Assembly: GCF_014857905.1 (NCBI RefSeq)
Contig: NZ_JACYXE010000004.1
Coordinates: 1 to 64,000 of the forward strand
DNA: 64,000 bases
DNA from: Agilicoccus flavus
Lineage (GTDB): Bacteria > Actinomycetota > Actinomycetes > Actinomycetales > Dermatophilaceae
Reading direction: 5' to 3'
Position 1 is the stretch's first letter; every line of letters begins with the position of its first letter. Positions 10,639-20,746 of this stretch are shown here, in pieces. Position numbers and translations under genes: made by a program. Below the pieces are notes generated by a model. It had not been told where the DNA came from. It worked only from the letters and a program-made list of their open reading frames with translations, and searched no databases.

Positions 10639-11789
10639 GCATCGAGCGCGTCGGGGTGCGCCGTCCCGTGGCGGGCCGGCTGCCCGACTTCCCGTGGGAC
10701 ACGCTCGCGCCGGCCAAGGCCGTCGCGGCGGCCCACCCCGACGGGCTCGTCGACCTGTCCGTCGGCACGCCCGTCGACCCGACCCCCGAGGTCGTGCGGC
10801 GGGCGCTCGCCGACGCGGCCGACGCGCCCGGCTACCCCCAGACGCACGGGACGCCCGCGCTGCGCGAGGCGGTGGCCGACTGGTTCGCGCGCCGGCGCGG
10901 CGTCCCCGACGTCGACCCCGACGGTGTGCTGCCGACGATCGGCAGCAAGGAGCTCGTCGCCTGGCTGCCGACCCTGCTCGGGCTCGGCCCCGGCGACGTC
11001 GTCGGTCACCCCGAGATCGCCTACCCGACGTACGACGTGGGCGCCCGCCTGGCGGGGGCCACGCCCCGGGTCGTCGAGGGCCTCGCCGCCCTCGGGCCCG
11101 TGTCGGCCGCCTCCGCCCCCCGCCTGCTGTGGATCAACAGCCCCGGCAACCCGCACGGTCGCGTCCTCGGCGTGGGCCACCTGCGCAAGGTGGTGGCCTG
11201 GGCCCGCGAGCACGACGTGATCGTGGCCTCCGACGAGTGCTACGCCGAGCTCGACTGGCGCGACGAGCCGGGCGGCGTCCCCAGCATCCTCGACCCACGC
11301 GTGTGCGACTCCGATCACACCGGTCTGCTCGCCGTCTACTCGCTGTCGAAGCAGAGCAACCTCGCCGGGTACCGGTCGGCGTTCGTCGCCGGCGACACCG
11401 CGCTCGTCGCCGAGCTGCTCGAGGCGCGCAAGCACGCGGGAATGATCGTGCCGGCCCCGATCCAGGTCGCCACGATCGCGGCCCTGGCCGACAGCCACCG
11501 CGTCGCGGCGCAGAAGGAGACCTACCGCGCCCGTCGCGACGAACTCCGCGCGGCCGTCGAGGCGTTCGGCCTGCGGATCGACCATTCCGAGGCCGGCCTG
11601 TACCTCTGGGCCACCCGGGACGAACCGGCCGCGCAGACCATCGACGCGCTGGCGCGGCTCGGCATCCTCGCCGCGCCCGGCACGTTCTACGGCCCGGCCG
11701 GGTCACGTCACGTCCGGCTCGCGCTCACCGCCTCCGACGAGGACGTCCGGGCCGCGGCCCGGCGACTCGCAGGGGCCGCCCCGGCGTGA
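10635..11789 (+). CDS. dapC: Succinyldiaminopimelate transaminase
   Basis: A 384-residue fold-type I PLP aminotransferase. Hallmarks are [13 protein letters not shown] near residue 14, [28 protein letters not shown], and the PLP lysine in [13 protein letters not shown]. This matches the actinobacterial DapC subgroup, which makes N-succinyl-LL-diaminopimelate from the product of DapD. dapD and dapE lie three kilobases further right, so the succinylase branch of lysine and peptidoglycan DAP synthesis is covered here except for the upstream dapA and dapB and the epimerase dapF. Starts at a GTG overlapping the ferredoxin stop, so translation is coupled. Confidence 0.93.
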   Translation: MSIERVGVRRPVAGRLPDFPWDTLAPAKAVAAAHPDGLVDLSVGTPVDPTPEVVRRALADAADAPGYPQTHGTPALREAVADWFARRRGVPDVDPDGVLPTIGSKELVAWLPTLLGLGPGDVVGHPEIAYPTYDVGARLAGATPRVVEGLAALGPVSAASAPRLLWINSPGNPHGRVLGVGHLRKVVAWAREHDVIVASDECYAELDWRDEPGGVPSILDPRVCDSDHTGLLAVYSLSKQSNLAGYRSAFVAGDTALVAELLEARKHAGMIVPAPIQVATIAALADSHRVAAQKETYRARRDELRAAVEAFGLRIDHSEAGLYLWATRDEPAAQTIDALARLGILAAPGTFYGPAGSRHVRLALTASDEDVRAAARRLAGAAPA

Positions 11790-11913
11790 CCCGCGCCACA
11801 CACCTCGGCGGGGCCGTCCCCGTCCGAACCGACCTGGGACCGTGACCCCTCCGCACCTGAGATACCGTCGGGGGGAAGCCCCTGCCCCCACCCACGAAAG
11901 GACCGGCACCTCC

Positions 11914-13200
11914 ATGGCGAATGACGCAGAGCTGCGATCCGGCGAGCACACCGTCTCCCTCCCGCTGGTCGAGGCCACCGAGGGCAACAACGGCTACGAC
12001 ATCTCGTCGCTGCTCAAGGAGACGGGCGACACCACCTTCGACATCGGCTTCGCCAACACCGCCGTCTGCAAGTCGGCGATCACCTACATCGACGGCGACG
12101 CCGGGATCCTGCGCTACCGCGGATACCCGATCGACCAGCTCGCCGAGAAGTCGACGTTCCTCGAGACCTCCTACCTCGTGCTCTACGGGGAGCTGCCGAC
12201 CCCGGCTCAGCTCGAGGCCTTCCAGCACAAGATCACGAACACGTCGCTGCTCGACGAGCGGATGCGCGACCTGTTCCGCTGCTTCCCGCGCCGCAGCCAC
12301 CCCATGCCGGTGCTGTCGGCCGGGATCATGGCGCTGTCGACGTTCCACACCGACGCGGTGTCGACCGAGGACGAGGACGCCATCGAGACGGCGACGATCC
12401 GCCTGCTCGCCAAGGTGCCGACCCTCGCCGCCTACGGGTACAAGAACTCGATGGGGCAGCCGTTCCTGTACCCCGACACGAGCCTGGGCTACGTCGAGAA
12501 CTTCCTGCGCCTGTCCTTCGGCTTCCCGACCGAGCCCTACGAAGTCGACCGGAAGGTCGTGCGGGCGCTCGACACGCTCCTCATCCTCCACGCCGACCAC
12601 GAGCAGAACTGCTCGACGTCCACGGTGCGCCTCATCGGCTCCGCCAAGGCCGACCTCTTCGCGTCGGTCGCGGGCGGCGTCAACGCCCTCTCGGGCCCGC
12701 TGCATGGCGGGGCCAACCAGCAGGTCGTCGAGATGCTCGGCCGCATCAAGGCCGACGGCGGAGACGTCGACCACTTCGTCCAGCGGGTCAAGGACAAGGA
12801 GAAGGGCGCGAAGCTCATGGGCTTCGGGCACCGCGTCTACAAGAACTACGACCCCCGCGCGGCCATCGTCAAGAAGCACGCCGACGAAATCCTCGGCGGC
12901 GTCGCGGGCAGCAACGAGCTCCTCGACATCGCCATGCGCCTCGAGGAGATCGCGCTCAACGACGACTACTTCAAGGAGCGCAAGCTCTACCCGAACGTCG
13001 ACTTCTACACCGGCCTCATCTACGAGGCACTGGGCTTCCCCACGGAGATGTTCACGGTCCTGTTCGCCCTCGGGCGCATGCCCGGGTGGATCGCGCACTG
13101 GCGCGAGATGAACGCCGACCCCAGCACGAAGATCGGCCGCCCGCGCCAGATCTACACCGGTGCCACCGAGCGGGAGTACGTCCCCGCCGACAAGCGCTGA
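11914..13200 (+). CDS. gltA: Citrate synthase (type II-like)
   Basis: A 428-residue citrate synthase condensing oxaloacetate and acetyl-CoA at the entry of the TCA cycle. The catalytic residues are seen in LHADHEQN, GPLHGGANQQ (the two His) and NVDFYTGL (the Asp), and the CoA-binding MGFGHRVYK is intact. Length and the long N-terminal beta-region agree with the hexameric Gram-negative/actinobacterial GltA type rather than the shorter 2-methylcitrate synthases. GAAAGGA lies upstream of the ATG at 11914. A TACCGT at 11863-11868 is a possible -10. A hairpin follows the stop. Confidence 0.96.
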   Translation: MANDAELRSGEHTVSLPLVEATEGNNGYDISSLLKETGDTTFDIGFANTAVCKSAITYIDGDAGILRYRGYPIDQLAEKSTFLETSYLVLYGELPTPAQLEAFQHKITNTSLLDERMRDLFRCFPRRSHPMPVLSAGIMALSTFHTDAVSTEDEDAIETATIRLLAKVPTLAAYGYKNSMGQPFLYPDTSLGYVENFLRLSFGFPTEPYEVDRKVVRALDTLLILHADHEQNCSTSTVRLIGSAKADLFASVAGGVNALSGPLHGGANQQVVEMLGRIKADGGDVDHFVQRVKDKEKGAKLMGFGHRVYKNYDPRAAIVKKHADEILGGVAGSNELLDIAMRLEEIALNDDYFKERKLYPNVDFYTGLIYEALGFPTEMFTVLFALGRMPGWIAHWREMNADPSTKIGRPRQIYTGATEREYVPADKR

Positions 13201-13229
13201 CCCCTCTCCGGAGCCACGCACCGGAGCCG

Positions 13230-13268
13230 CGAACGGCGGACACCCTCACGCGGGGTGCCCGCCGTTTC
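13230..13268. terminator. Bidirectional terminator between gltA and the convergent gene
   Basis: AACGGCGG-CACCC pairs with GGGTG-CCGCCGTT, loop about TCACGC. It sits 30 bases after the citrate synthase stop and 55 bases before the stop of the opposing gene. Confidence 0.75.
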
Positions 13269-13323
13269 GCGTGTCCGGTGCACGGGCGTGGTGGTGTGGG
13301 GGGCCCCGGGTGTGGGGCCGGGC

Positions 13324-14190
13324 TCAGCGCCGCAGGGCCACGGCGGTGGTCCGGGCGTCGGCGTCGCCGCCCCGGGCCCAGGCGGCGCGTGATCCCGCCG
13401 TCCACGTCCATCCCTGCGACGTGACGCCGGCGATGCGGCGGTCCGGCGCGTGGGCCACCGCCCAGGCGGCGATCGCGGCCGCGCCCTCGGTCGAGTCGGT
13501 GCCGACGGTGAAACCGCCGCTGCTCACGGTGGCGCGGACCCCGAAGACGTCGTCGACCTCGCGGGCCAGCTCCCCGGCCGTCCCGGGGACGGCCCCCGGG
13601 GCGTCGTCGCCGGACGTGCACGTGACGGCGCGCGGGACCCGGCCCATGAACGCGCCGGCGAGGACGGCCGCCTCCCGCTCGTGCTTGGCGTAGGCGTCGG
13701 GGAAGCCGCTGCGCTGCACGGCCTGCGCGACCTCGGTGAGGGGCCGGTTCCGGTAGTCGCGGACCTTGACGAGGTGGCTGTAGAACGTCTCCGTGGCGTA
13801 GCGGGGGTCGGAGACCTGCGCCGCGGTGCCCCATCCCTGCGACGGCCGCTGCTGGAAGAGGCCGAGGGAGTCCCGGTCGCCGTGGTCGAGGTTGCGCAGC
13901 TTCGACTCCTGCATCGCCGTGGCCATCGCGATCGTCGCGGCGCGCACGGGCAGCTTGCGGCGCACCGCGACCGCGCCCACGAGCGCGGCGTGCCTGGCCT
14001 GCTCGGGGTCGAGGTCGACCTCGACCCCGCCGGAGGCGACGACGCACGACGGCGGCAGGAGGGACCGCCCCCGTTCGAGCACCGCTCGCCCGACGACGAC
14101 CACGAGCGCGAGGACGACGACGGCCACGAGGGCCGTGACCCAGCCGGGGCGCCGGCCCCGCCGGCGGCGACGTCGATCAGTCGTTGGCAT
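13324..14190 (-). CDS. Membrane-anchored lytic-transglycosylase-like protein
   Basis: A 288-residue protein: an Arg-rich start, one membrane segment (about residues 15-38, [21 protein letters not shown]), then an exported domain. The stretch from about residue 70 to 140 ([60 protein letters not shown]) resembles a lysozyme/transglycosylase fold, with the Glu of MQESK as candidate acid. Many actinobacteria carry such anchored proteins, mostly annotated as hypothetical. I infer a wall-lytic or wall-binding role but the activity is untested. Its ATG lies 14 bases inside the 3' end of dapD, so translation is coupled to the DAP gene, a plausible link since both serve peptidoglycan. Confidence 0.75.
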   Translation of the reverse strand: MPTTDRRRRRRGRRPGWVTALVAVVVLALVVVVGRAVLERGRSLLPPSCVVASGGVEVDLDPEQARHAALVGAVAVRRKLPVRAATIAMATAMQESKLRNLDHGDRDSLGLFQQRPSQGWGTAAQVSDPRYATETFYSHLVKVRDYRNRPLTEVAQAVQRSGFPDAYAKHEREAAVLAGAFMGRVPRAVTCTSGDDAPGAVPGTAGELAREVDDVFGVRATVSSGGFTVGTDSTEGAAAIAAWAVAHAPDRRIAGVTSQGWTWTAGSRAAWARGGDADARTTAVALRR

Positions 14191-15121
14191 GCAGTTCCGC
14201 GTTGAGGGCGACACCGTGGCCGTCCCGGGCGATCGCGCGGACGCGCCCGCTGACCGAGTCGCGCAGGTAGAGCAGTCCGTCGCGCCCCGAGAGCTCGCGC
14301 GCCTTGACGACGCGCTCCTGACCGTCGTCGTCGACGACGGTCACCTTGGTGCCGGCCGTGAGGTACAGGCCGGCCTCGACCACGCAGTCGTCGCCCAGCG
14401 CGATCCCGACCCCGGCCTCGGCGCCCACGAGGCACCGCTTGCCGACGCGCACGCGCTGCGTGCCGCCGCCGGAGAGGGTGCCCATGGTCGACGCGCCGCC
14501 GCCGATGTCGGAGCCGTCGTCGACGACGACGCCCTGGCTGATCCGTCCCTCGACCATCGAGTGCCCCAGCGTGCCCGCGTTGAAGTTGACGAAGCCCTCG
14601 TGCATGACGGTCGTGCCGTCGGCGAGGTGCGCGCCGAGGCGGACGCGGTCGGCGTCGCCGATGCGGACGCCGCCGGGCACGACGTAGTCGGTCATGCGCG
14701 GGAACTTGTCGACGCCGAAGACCTGGACCGGGCCCTCCTCGCGCAGGCGGGCGCGGGTCGTCTCGAAGTCCTCGACCGCGCACGGGCCGCGGTCGGTCCA
14801 CACGACGTTCGGGAGGACGCCGAAGATGCCGTCGAGGGTGATCGAGTTCGGCTCGACGAGGCGGTGGCTGAGCAGGTGCAGGCGCAGGTAGGCGTCCTGC
14901 GTCGAGGCCGGTGCGGCGTCGAGGTCGATGGCGACGAGCTCGACCCGCGTCTTCACGCGGCGGCGGGGATCCTCCTTCTCGAGGGTCGCGAGCTCGACCG
15001 GCACCCCGTACGGGCCGTCGTCCGGCGCGCTGCCGAGCGCCGGCGACGGGTACCAGGCGTCCAGCACGCGATTCTCGTCCGTGAACGTCACCAGGCCCCA
15101 GCCCCACGCAGATCGACTCAT
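14177..15121 (-). CDS. dapD: Tetrahydrodipicolinate N-succinyltransferase
   Basis: A 314-residue left-handed beta-helix (hexapeptide repeat) transferase that succinylates tetrahydrodipicolinate with succinyl-CoA. The helix region is clear from about residue 165 to 265 ([32 protein letters not shown] in part, then [18 protein letters not shown], then [18 protein letters not shown]). Length and the long N-terminal domain are those of the actinobacterial DapD group. It diverges from dapE across a 107-base gap. A TAGGCT lies seven bases before its ATG, so the mRNA may be leaderless. Confidence 0.95.
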   Translation of the reverse strand: MSRSAWGWGLVTFTDENRVLDAWYPSPALGSAPDDGPYGVPVELATLEKEDPRRRVKTRVELVAIDLDAAPASTQDAYLRLHLLSHRLVEPNSITLDGIFGVLPNVVWTDRGPCAVEDFETTRARLREEGPVQVFGVDKFPRMTDYVVPGGVRIGDADRVRLGAHLADGTTVMHEGFVNFNAGTLGHSMVEGRISQGVVVDDGSDIGGGASTMGTLSGGGTQRVRVGKRCLVGAEAGVGIALGDDCVVEAGLYLTAGTKVTVVDDDGQERVVKARELSGRDGLLYLRDSVSGRVRAIARDGHGVALNAELHAND

Positions 15122-15128
15122 GTCGGCC

Positions 15129-15134
15129 AGCCTA
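15129..15134 (-). promoter_or_regulatory. Putative -10 (TAGGCT) of leaderless dapD
   Basis: TAGGCT on the minus strand, seven bases before the dapD ATG at 15121, with no Shine-Dalgarno between. It fits TANNNT-N7-ATG leaderless initiation. Confidence 0.5.
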
Positions 15135-15216
15135 ATGGGGCGCCGACGCCCCTTCGCCGACCCCGCGTCGTGGCGGCGACCGGCGGGCGGACCGACGGGA
15201 TCGGCCGGCCGTCTCC

Positions 15217-15222
15217 TAGGGT
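15217..15222 (+). promoter_or_regulatory. Putative -10 (TAGGGT) of leaderless dapE
   Basis: TAGGGT six bases before the dapE ATG at 15229 and no ribosome-binding purine run. Together with the dapD element on the other strand it makes a compact divergent promoter pair. Confidence 0.5.
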
Positions 15223-15228
15223 CGGGCC

Positions 15229-16311
15229 ATGGAGACACCGGAGCTGGACCTGGGTCAGGACGTCGTCGCGCTGACGGCGGCGATCTGCGACGTCGAGTCG
15301 GTGAGCGGGGACGAGGCGCGGCTGGCGGACGCCGTGGAGCGCGCGCTGAGGCGCTGTGCACACCTGGAGGTGAGCCGGTTCGGTCACGTCGTCGTCGCGC
15401 GCACCGACCTCGGGCGGCCCGAACGGGTCGTCCTCGCCGGCCACCTCGACACGGTGCCGCTCACCGACCCGCCGAACCTGCCGACCCGGATCGAGACGGG
15501 GCCGGACAGCGACGTCCTGTGGGGCCGCGGCACGGTCGACATGAAGGGCGGGGTCGCGGTCCAGCTCCGCCTCGCGCACGAGCTCGCGGCCCCGACGCGG
15601 GACGTCACGTACCTGTTCTACGACTGCGAGGAGGTCGACGCCGACCGCAACGGCCTCAACCGCCTCGCGGGCGAGCGTCCCGACCTCCTCGCCGCCGACT
15701 TCGCCGTGCTGCTCGAGCCGACGAACGCCGCGGTCGAGGGCGGGTGCAAGGGCACGCTGCGCGTCGAGGTGCGGGTGACCGGAAAGGCGGCGCACTCCGG
15801 CCGGCCGTGGATCGGCGACAACGCGATCCACAAGGCGGCGCCGGTGCTCGCACGGCTCGCGGAGTACGAGGCCCGGGAGGTCGACGTCGACGGCCTCGTC
15901 TACCACGAGGGGATGTCGGCCGTCGGCATCCGCGGCGGCATCGCCGGCAACGTCATCCCCGACGAGTGCGTCGTGCTCGTCAACTACCGGTTCGCGCCCG
16001 ACCTGACGGTGCAGGAGGCGTACGCCCACGCCGCGTCGCTCTTCGAGGGGTTCGAGGTCACGCTCGCCGACGCCGCGCCCGGGGCCCGCCCCGGCCTGCA
16101 CCTGCCCGCCGCCCGGGACTTCGTCGCCGACCTCGGCCGGCCCGTGACCGCGAAGGAGGGGTGGACCGACGTCGCCCGGTTCTCCGCCCTCGGCGTGCCC
16201 GCCGTGAACTTCGGTCCCGGCGACCCCCTGCTCGCCCACCAGGACGACGAGCGGTGCCCCGTGGACCAGCTCGTCGAGGCCGAGGCCGCGCTGACCCGCT
16301 GGCTGGGATGA
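15229..16311 (+). CDS. dapE: Succinyl-diaminopimelate desuccinylase
   Basis: A 360-residue M20-family zinc hydrolase releasing succinate from N-succinyl-LL-DAP. Metal ligands are seen in LAGHLDTVP (His and Asp), RGTVDMKGG (bridging Asp), DCEEVD (the catalytic Glu pair) and a late [14 protein letters not shown] (His). The central dimerisation lid is present ([18 protein letters not shown]). The length is typical of the actinobacterial type. It completes the succinylase branch with dapC and dapD in this window. The ATG at 15229 has no Shine-Dalgarno, in keeping with a leaderless start. Confidence 0.95.
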   Translation: METPELDLGQDVVALTAAICDVESVSGDEARLADAVERALRRCAHLEVSRFGHVVVARTDLGRPERVVLAGHLDTVPLTDPPNLPTRIETGPDSDVLWGRGTVDMKGGVAVQLRLAHELAAPTRDVTYLFYDCEEVDADRNGLNRLAGERPDLLAADFAVLLEPTNAAVEGGCKGTLRVEVRVTGKAAHSGRPWIGDNAIHKAAPVLARLAEYEAREVDVDGLVYHEGMSAVGIRGGIAGNVIPDECVVLVNYRFAPDLTVQEAYAHAASLFEGFEVTLADAAPGARPGLHLPAARDFVADLGRPVTAKEGWTDVARFSALGVPAVNFGPGDPLLAHQDDERCPVDQLVEAEAALTRWLG

Positions 16312-16335
16312 CGCCCGACGGGGTGCGGGGGTGCC

Positions 16336-16372
16336 ATAGCCGCGGACTATGCCCGGGATCGACACAAACGAT
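16336..16372 (+). promoter_or_regulatory. OxyR operator upstream of ahpC
   Basis: ATAG-N7-CTAT-N7-ATCG-N7-CGAT, with every spacer exactly seven bases, at 16336-16339, 16347-16350, 16358-16361 and 16369-16372. The enterobacterial OxyR consensus is four ATAG/CTAT quarter-sites at this same spacing; here the downstream pair has ATCG/CGAT, still self-complementary. It ends about 11 bases upstream of a possible -35 (TTGGGA, 16383-16388), the position expected for OxyR activation of ahpC. Confidence 0.8.
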
Positions 16373-16401
16373 CGGCGCCGGCTTGGGAACGGCGCGCCGT
16401 T

Positions 16402-16418
16402 GATATAGCGTCTATATC
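16402..16418 (+). promoter_or_regulatory. Perfect inverted repeat over the likely -10 of ahpC
   Basis: GATATAG-CGT-CTATATC, seven-base arms and a three-base centre, in otherwise very GC-rich DNA. It contains TATAGC and TATATC, either of which could serve as the -10. The symmetry suggests a second regulator binding at the promoter core, or simply a symmetrical AT-rich promoter; a repressor has not been identified. Confidence 0.55.
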
Positions 16419-16556
16419 GCACCGGATGCGCGGTGGCGGGCCCGAACGGCCCGGCCGACCGCCCGCGGGAATCGACGTCGCGACCCGCCGTCCCGGTCCC
16501 GCCGGCCCCTCGCGGCCGGCGATCCCTCGAACGTCACTGCGGAAAGGCGACCACCC

Positions 16557-17120
16557 ATGTCCCTGATGAACACGGAGATCCTCCCCTTCTCGACCACCGC
16601 CTACAAGAACGGCGACTTCGTCGAGGTCACCGACGAGAGCGTCAAGGGCTCGTGGGGGATCTTCTTCTTCTACCCCGCCGACTTCACGTTCGTCTGCCCG
16701 ACCGAGCTCGGCGACCTCGCGGACCACTACGAGGAACTGCGCCGGCTCGGCGTCGAGGTGTACTCGGTCTCGACCGACACGCACTTCGTCCACAAGGCGT
16801 GGCACGACAGCTCCGAGACGATCGGCAAGATCGGCTACTACATGCTCGGCGACCCCAGCGGCGCCATCACGAACAACTTCCAGAACATGCGCGAGGGCGC
16901 CGGCCTCGCCGACCGGGCGACCTTCCTGATCGACCCGCAGGGCGTCATCCAGTACATCGAGGTGACGGCCGAGGGCGTCGGCCGCTCCGCCGAGGAGCTC
17001 CTGCGCAAGGTCAAGGCCGCGCAGTACGTCGCGGCCCACCCGGGCGAGGTCTGCCCCGCCAAGTGGGAAGAGGGCGAGTCGACGCTGACCCCGGGCCTGG
17101 ACCTCGTCGGCAAGATCTGA
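16557..17120 (+). CDS. ahpC: Alkyl hydroperoxide reductase subunit C (peroxiredoxin)
   Basis: A 187-residue typical 2-Cys peroxiredoxin that reduces hydrogen peroxide and organic hydroperoxides. The peroxidatic Cys is C47 in FTFVCPTE and the resolving Cys is C166 in GEVCPAKW, the same numbering as in E. coli AhpC, and the whole sequence is of the AhpF-dependent class. GGAAAGG lies nine bases before the ATG. Its reductase ahpF follows after 193 bases holding a hairpin, then oxyR. The 245-base upstream region carries the OxyR site and an inverted repeat, so induction by peroxide is expected. Confidence 0.97.
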   Translation: MSLMNTEILPFSTTAYKNGDFVEVTDESVKGSWGIFFFYPADFTFVCPTELGDLADHYEELRRLGVEVYSVSTDTHFVHKAWHDSSETIGKIGYYMLGDPSGAITNNFQNMREGAGLADRATFLIDPQGVIQYIEVTAEGVGRSAEELLRKVKAAQYVAAHPGEVCPAKWEEGESTLTPGLDLVGKI

Positions 17121-17153
17121 GTCCGCCGGCCGGCCCCGGGCCGCACCCGCGAC

Positions 17154-17183
17154 GTGGCGGGCGACCCACCGGTCGCCCGCCAC
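17154..17183 (+). terminator. Intercistronic hairpin between ahpC and ahpF
   Basis: GTGGCGGGCGACC pairs perfectly over 13 bases with GGTCGCCCGCCAC, loop CACC. It lies 33 bases after the ahpC stop and probably stops most transcripts or stabilises the ahpC end, giving more AhpC than AhpF. It is followed by short CGCGCCCGCT repeats at about 17184-17206. Confidence 0.7.
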
Positions 17184-17313
17184 GCTCGCGCCCGCTCGCG
17201 CCCGCTCGCTCATCGCCCGGCCCACCGCCTCGAACCCCCGCCCGCCGGCGTCGGCCCCACCTTCCCGCCGACCCGACGGACGCCCCGTCCACAGACAAGG
17301 ATCGCGACACTTC

Positions 17314-18876
17314 ATGCTCGATTCCGCGCTCATCACCCAGGTCAACACCCTCATGACCAACCTCCGGCGACCCGTCGAGCTCGTCGCCACGCTCGACGAC
17401 CGGCCCGCGTCGGCCCAGATGCGGGAGCTGCTCACCGAGATCGCCGAGCAGTCCGACCTCATCACCGCCTCGTTCGACGGGGACGACGAACGCGCCCCGT
17501 CCTTCGCGGTCACCTCGCCCGGGACCGGCATCGACGTCCGCTTCGCCGGCCTCCCGCTGGGGCACGAGTTCAGCTCCCTCGTCCTCGCGCTCCTGCACGT
17601 CGGCGGCCACACGGTCAAGGAGGAGGACGACGTCGTCGCCGCGATCCAGGGCCTGACCGGGGAGTACGAGTTCGTCACGTACATGTCGCTGTCCTGCCAG
17701 AACTGCCCCACCGTCGTGCAGGCGCTCAACACGATGGCGGCGCTCAACCCCCGCATCCGGCACACGGCCGTCGAGGGCTCTCTCTTCCAGGACGAGGTGA
17801 ACGGCCGCAACGTGCTCGCCGTGCCCACGGTGTACCTCGACGGCGAGGTGTTCGGTCAGGGGCGCATGGACGCCGCCGAGATCGTCGCCAAGCTCGACAC
17901 CGGGGCCGACGCGCGCGCCGCCGAGAAGCTCGAGGCCCGCGACCCCTACGACGTCCTCGTCGTCGGCGGGGGCCCGGCCGGTGCCTCGGCCGCGATCTAC
18001 GCCGCCCGCAAGGGGATCCGCACCGGCCTCGTCGCCGAGCGGTTCGGCGGGCAGGTGCTCGACACCATGGCCATCGAGAACCTCGTCTCCGTGCCGTACA
18101 CGGAGGGTCCGAAGCTCGCCGCGTCGCTGCGCGAGCACGTCGACGCGTACGACGTCGACGTCCTCACCGGATACCGGGCGGCCGGGCTGGCGCCGGCGGG
18201 GGAGCAGGGGCTCGCCACGGTCGAGTTCGAGGGCGGCGGCTCCCTGTCGGCCCGCTCCGTGGTGCTCGCGACCGGAGCGCGGTGGCGCACGATGGGCGTC
18301 CCCGGCGAGGACGAGTACCGCAACAAGGGCGTGACGTTCTGCCCCCACTGCGACGGACCGCTGTTCCGGGACAAGCCGGTCGCCGTCGTCGGCGGCGGCA
18401 ACTCCGGCGTCGAGGCCGCCATCGACCTCGCGGGGGTCGTCCGGCACGTCACCGTCGTCGAGTTCCTCACCGAGCTCAAGGCCGACGACGTCCTCCAGCG
18501 CAAGCTGCGCAGCCTGCCCAACGTCGACGTCGTGCTCGGGGCGCGCACCACCGAGGTCACCGGCGACGGGACCTCCGTCACCGGCCTTACGTACGAGGAC
18601 CGCGCCACGGGGCAGACCCGGTCGTTGGCCGTGAACGGGGTCTTCGTGCAGATCGGCCTGCTGCCCAACACGGGGTGGCTCGACGGCAGCGTGGAGCTCA
18701 CCGACCGCGGCGAGGTCGTCGTGGACGAGAAGGGCCACACGTCGGCGCCCGGCGTCGTCGCGGCGGGGGACTGCACGACCGTCCCCTTCAAGCAGATCGT
18801 CGTCGCGCTCGGGGCCGGCTCCACGGCGTCGCTGTCGGCGTTCGACCACCTCGTGCGCGCCACGGCGCCCGCCTGA
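17314..18876 (+). CDS. ahpF: Alkyl hydroperoxide reductase subunit F
   Basis: A 520-residue NAD(P)H-dependent flavoprotein that recycles AhpC. The N-terminal tandem thioredoxin-like domain has its CQNC disulfide centre at about residues 129-132; the FAD domain begins with [22 protein letters not shown] near 212 and holds the second redox pair CPHC at about 344-347, followed by the NADH-binding [10 protein letters not shown]. All four active cysteines are present, and the length matches E. coli AhpF (521). AAGGA precedes the ATG. It ends 46 bases before oxyR on the same strand. Confidence 0.96.
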   Translation: MLDSALITQVNTLMTNLRRPVELVATLDDRPASAQMRELLTEIAEQSDLITASFDGDDERAPSFAVTSPGTGIDVRFAGLPLGHEFSSLVLALLHVGGHTVKEEDDVVAAIQGLTGEYEFVTYMSLSCQNCPTVVQALNTMAALNPRIRHTAVEGSLFQDEVNGRNVLAVPTVYLDGEVFGQGRMDAAEIVAKLDTGADARAAEKLEARDPYDVLVVGGGPAGASAAIYAARKGIRTGLVAERFGGQVLDTMAIENLVSVPYTEGPKLAASLREHVDAYDVDVLTGYRAAGLAPAGEQGLATVEFEGGGSLSARSVVLATGARWRTMGVPGEDEYRNKGVTFCPHCDGPLFRDKPVAVVGGGNSGVEAAIDLAGVVRHVTVVEFLTELKADDVLQRKLRSLPNVDVVLGARTTEVTGDGTSVTGLTYEDRATGQTRSLAVNGVFVQIGLLPNTGWLDGSVELTDRGEVVVDEKGHTSAPGVVAAGDCTTVPFKQIVVALGAGSTASLSAFDHLVRATAPA

Positions 18877-18922
18877 TGCCCGACGAGCCCCGGCCCGGCC
18901 CCGGCACGTCGGGGGGCGTGCG

Positions 18923-19951
18923 ATGAACCTCCGCGACCTGGAGTACCTCGTCGCGCTCGACGAGCATCGCCACTTCGGCCGGGCCGCCCGGGCCTGCTTC
19001 GTCAGCCAGCCGACGCTGTCGACCCAGGTGAAGAAGCTCGAGGCCGAGCTCGGCGCCGACCTCGTCGAGCGGGGATCGCGGACCGTGCTGCTCACTCCCG
19101 TCGGGGCCCGCGTCGTCGCGCGGGCCCGGCGGGTCCTCGCCGAGGCCGACGACATCCGGGAGATCGCCCGGCAGGCGCGCGATCCCCTCTCGGGCACCCT
19201 CACGGTGGGCGTCTTCCCGACCCTCGGGCCCTACCTGCTGCCCCACGTCATCGGGTCGGTGCGCGAACGGTTCCCCGCGCTCGAGGTGCTGCTCGTCGAG
19301 GAGACCTCGCCGCGGCTGCTCGCGCGCCTGCACGCCGGGGACCTCGACGCCGTCGTCCTCGCGACCCCGCCCGTCGACGACCGCCTCGAGGTGGCGCCGC
19401 TCTTCCGGGAGGACTTCGTCCTCGCGAGCCCCGCGGCCCCGGCGCATCCGCCCGCGACCGCCACGCCGCCCGCGGGCGCCGCCGACGACACCTGCGCCGC
19501 CGACGACACCGGCGCCGCCGACGACACCGGGGCGGCCGAGGCCGGGGCCGACGAGGGCTCCCGCCCTGCTCCCGTGGGGCGGCGCGACCTGCGCGGCGTC
19601 GACCTGCTGCTGCTCGAGGACGGGCACTGCCTGCGCGACCAGGTGCTCGACGTCGCCCGCCGGTTCGGCGCCCGCGAGCGCGACGGGTTCCGGGCCACGA
19701 GCCTCGAGACGCTGCGCCTCATGGTCGCCTCCGGCGTCGGGTCCACGCTCCTGCCCCGCCTGTCGGTCTCGCCGCCGGTGCCGGCCCAGCCGGACATCGT
19801 CCTGCGGGAGTTCGACGCGCCCGTCCCGGCCCGGGACATCGCGATGGTGTGGCGCCGCTCGAGCCTGCGTGGCGAACTCCTGCCGCTGCTCGCGGACGTC
19901 ATCGCCGGCGTGCCGCACGGCCTGGTGACCCCGCTGCGGCCGTTACCGTGA
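18923..19951 (+). CDS. oxyR: LysR-type hydrogen peroxide regulator OxyR, atypical
   Basis: A 342-residue LysR regulator. The winged helix is at residues 1-60 (MNLRDLEYLVALDEHRHFGRAA, split here as the recognition helix SQPTLSTQVKKLE follows) and the sensor domain from about 88. The sensing cysteine is C236 in LLEDGHCLRDQ, equivalent to E. coli C199. The resolving cysteine, nine residues later in E. coli (C208), is A245 here. In addition, after LASPAAP there is a roughly 55-residue Ala/Asp/Thr-rich insert containing three copies of AADDT[C/G] with one cysteine, C191. The location after ahpCF and the operator upstream of ahpC support the name. How it senses peroxide with one conserved cysteine is an open question. 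Confidence 0.88.
   Translation: MNLRDLEYLVALDEHRHFGRAARACFVSQPTLSTQVKKLEAELGADLVERGSRTVLLTPVGARVVARARRVLAEADDIREIARQARDPLSGTLTVGVFPTLGPYLLPHVIGSVRERFPALEVLLVEETSPRLLARLHAGDLDAVVLATPPVDDRLEVAPLFREDFVLASPAAPAHPPATATPPAGAADDTCAADDTGAADDTGAAEAGADEGSRPAPVGRRDLRGVDLLLLEDGHCLRDQVLDVARRFGARERDGFRATSLETLRLMVASGVGSTLLPRLSVSPPVPAQPDIVLREFDAPVPARDIAMVWRRSSLRGELLPLLADVIAGVPHGLVTPLRPLP
19478..19531 (+). repeat. Three 18-base tandem repeats inside oxyR
   Basis: GCCGCCGACGACACC plus TGC, GGC or GGG, three in a row in frame, encoding AADDTC, AADDTG, AADDTG. The unit length is a multiple of three so copy number can change without breaking the gene. It sits within the sensor-domain insert. Confidence 0.9.
19944..19949 (+). 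promoter_or_regulatory. Putative -10 (TACCGT) of a leaderless LOG-family gene
   Basis: TACCGT overlaps the end of oxyR and lies seven bases before the ATG at 19957. This supports 19957 as the start over an in-frame GTG at 19948. Confidence 0.4.
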
Positions 19952-19956
19952 CGTGC

Positions 19957-20727
<771 letters not shown>

Positions 20728-20746
20728 GTGGGACGATGAACCGGTG

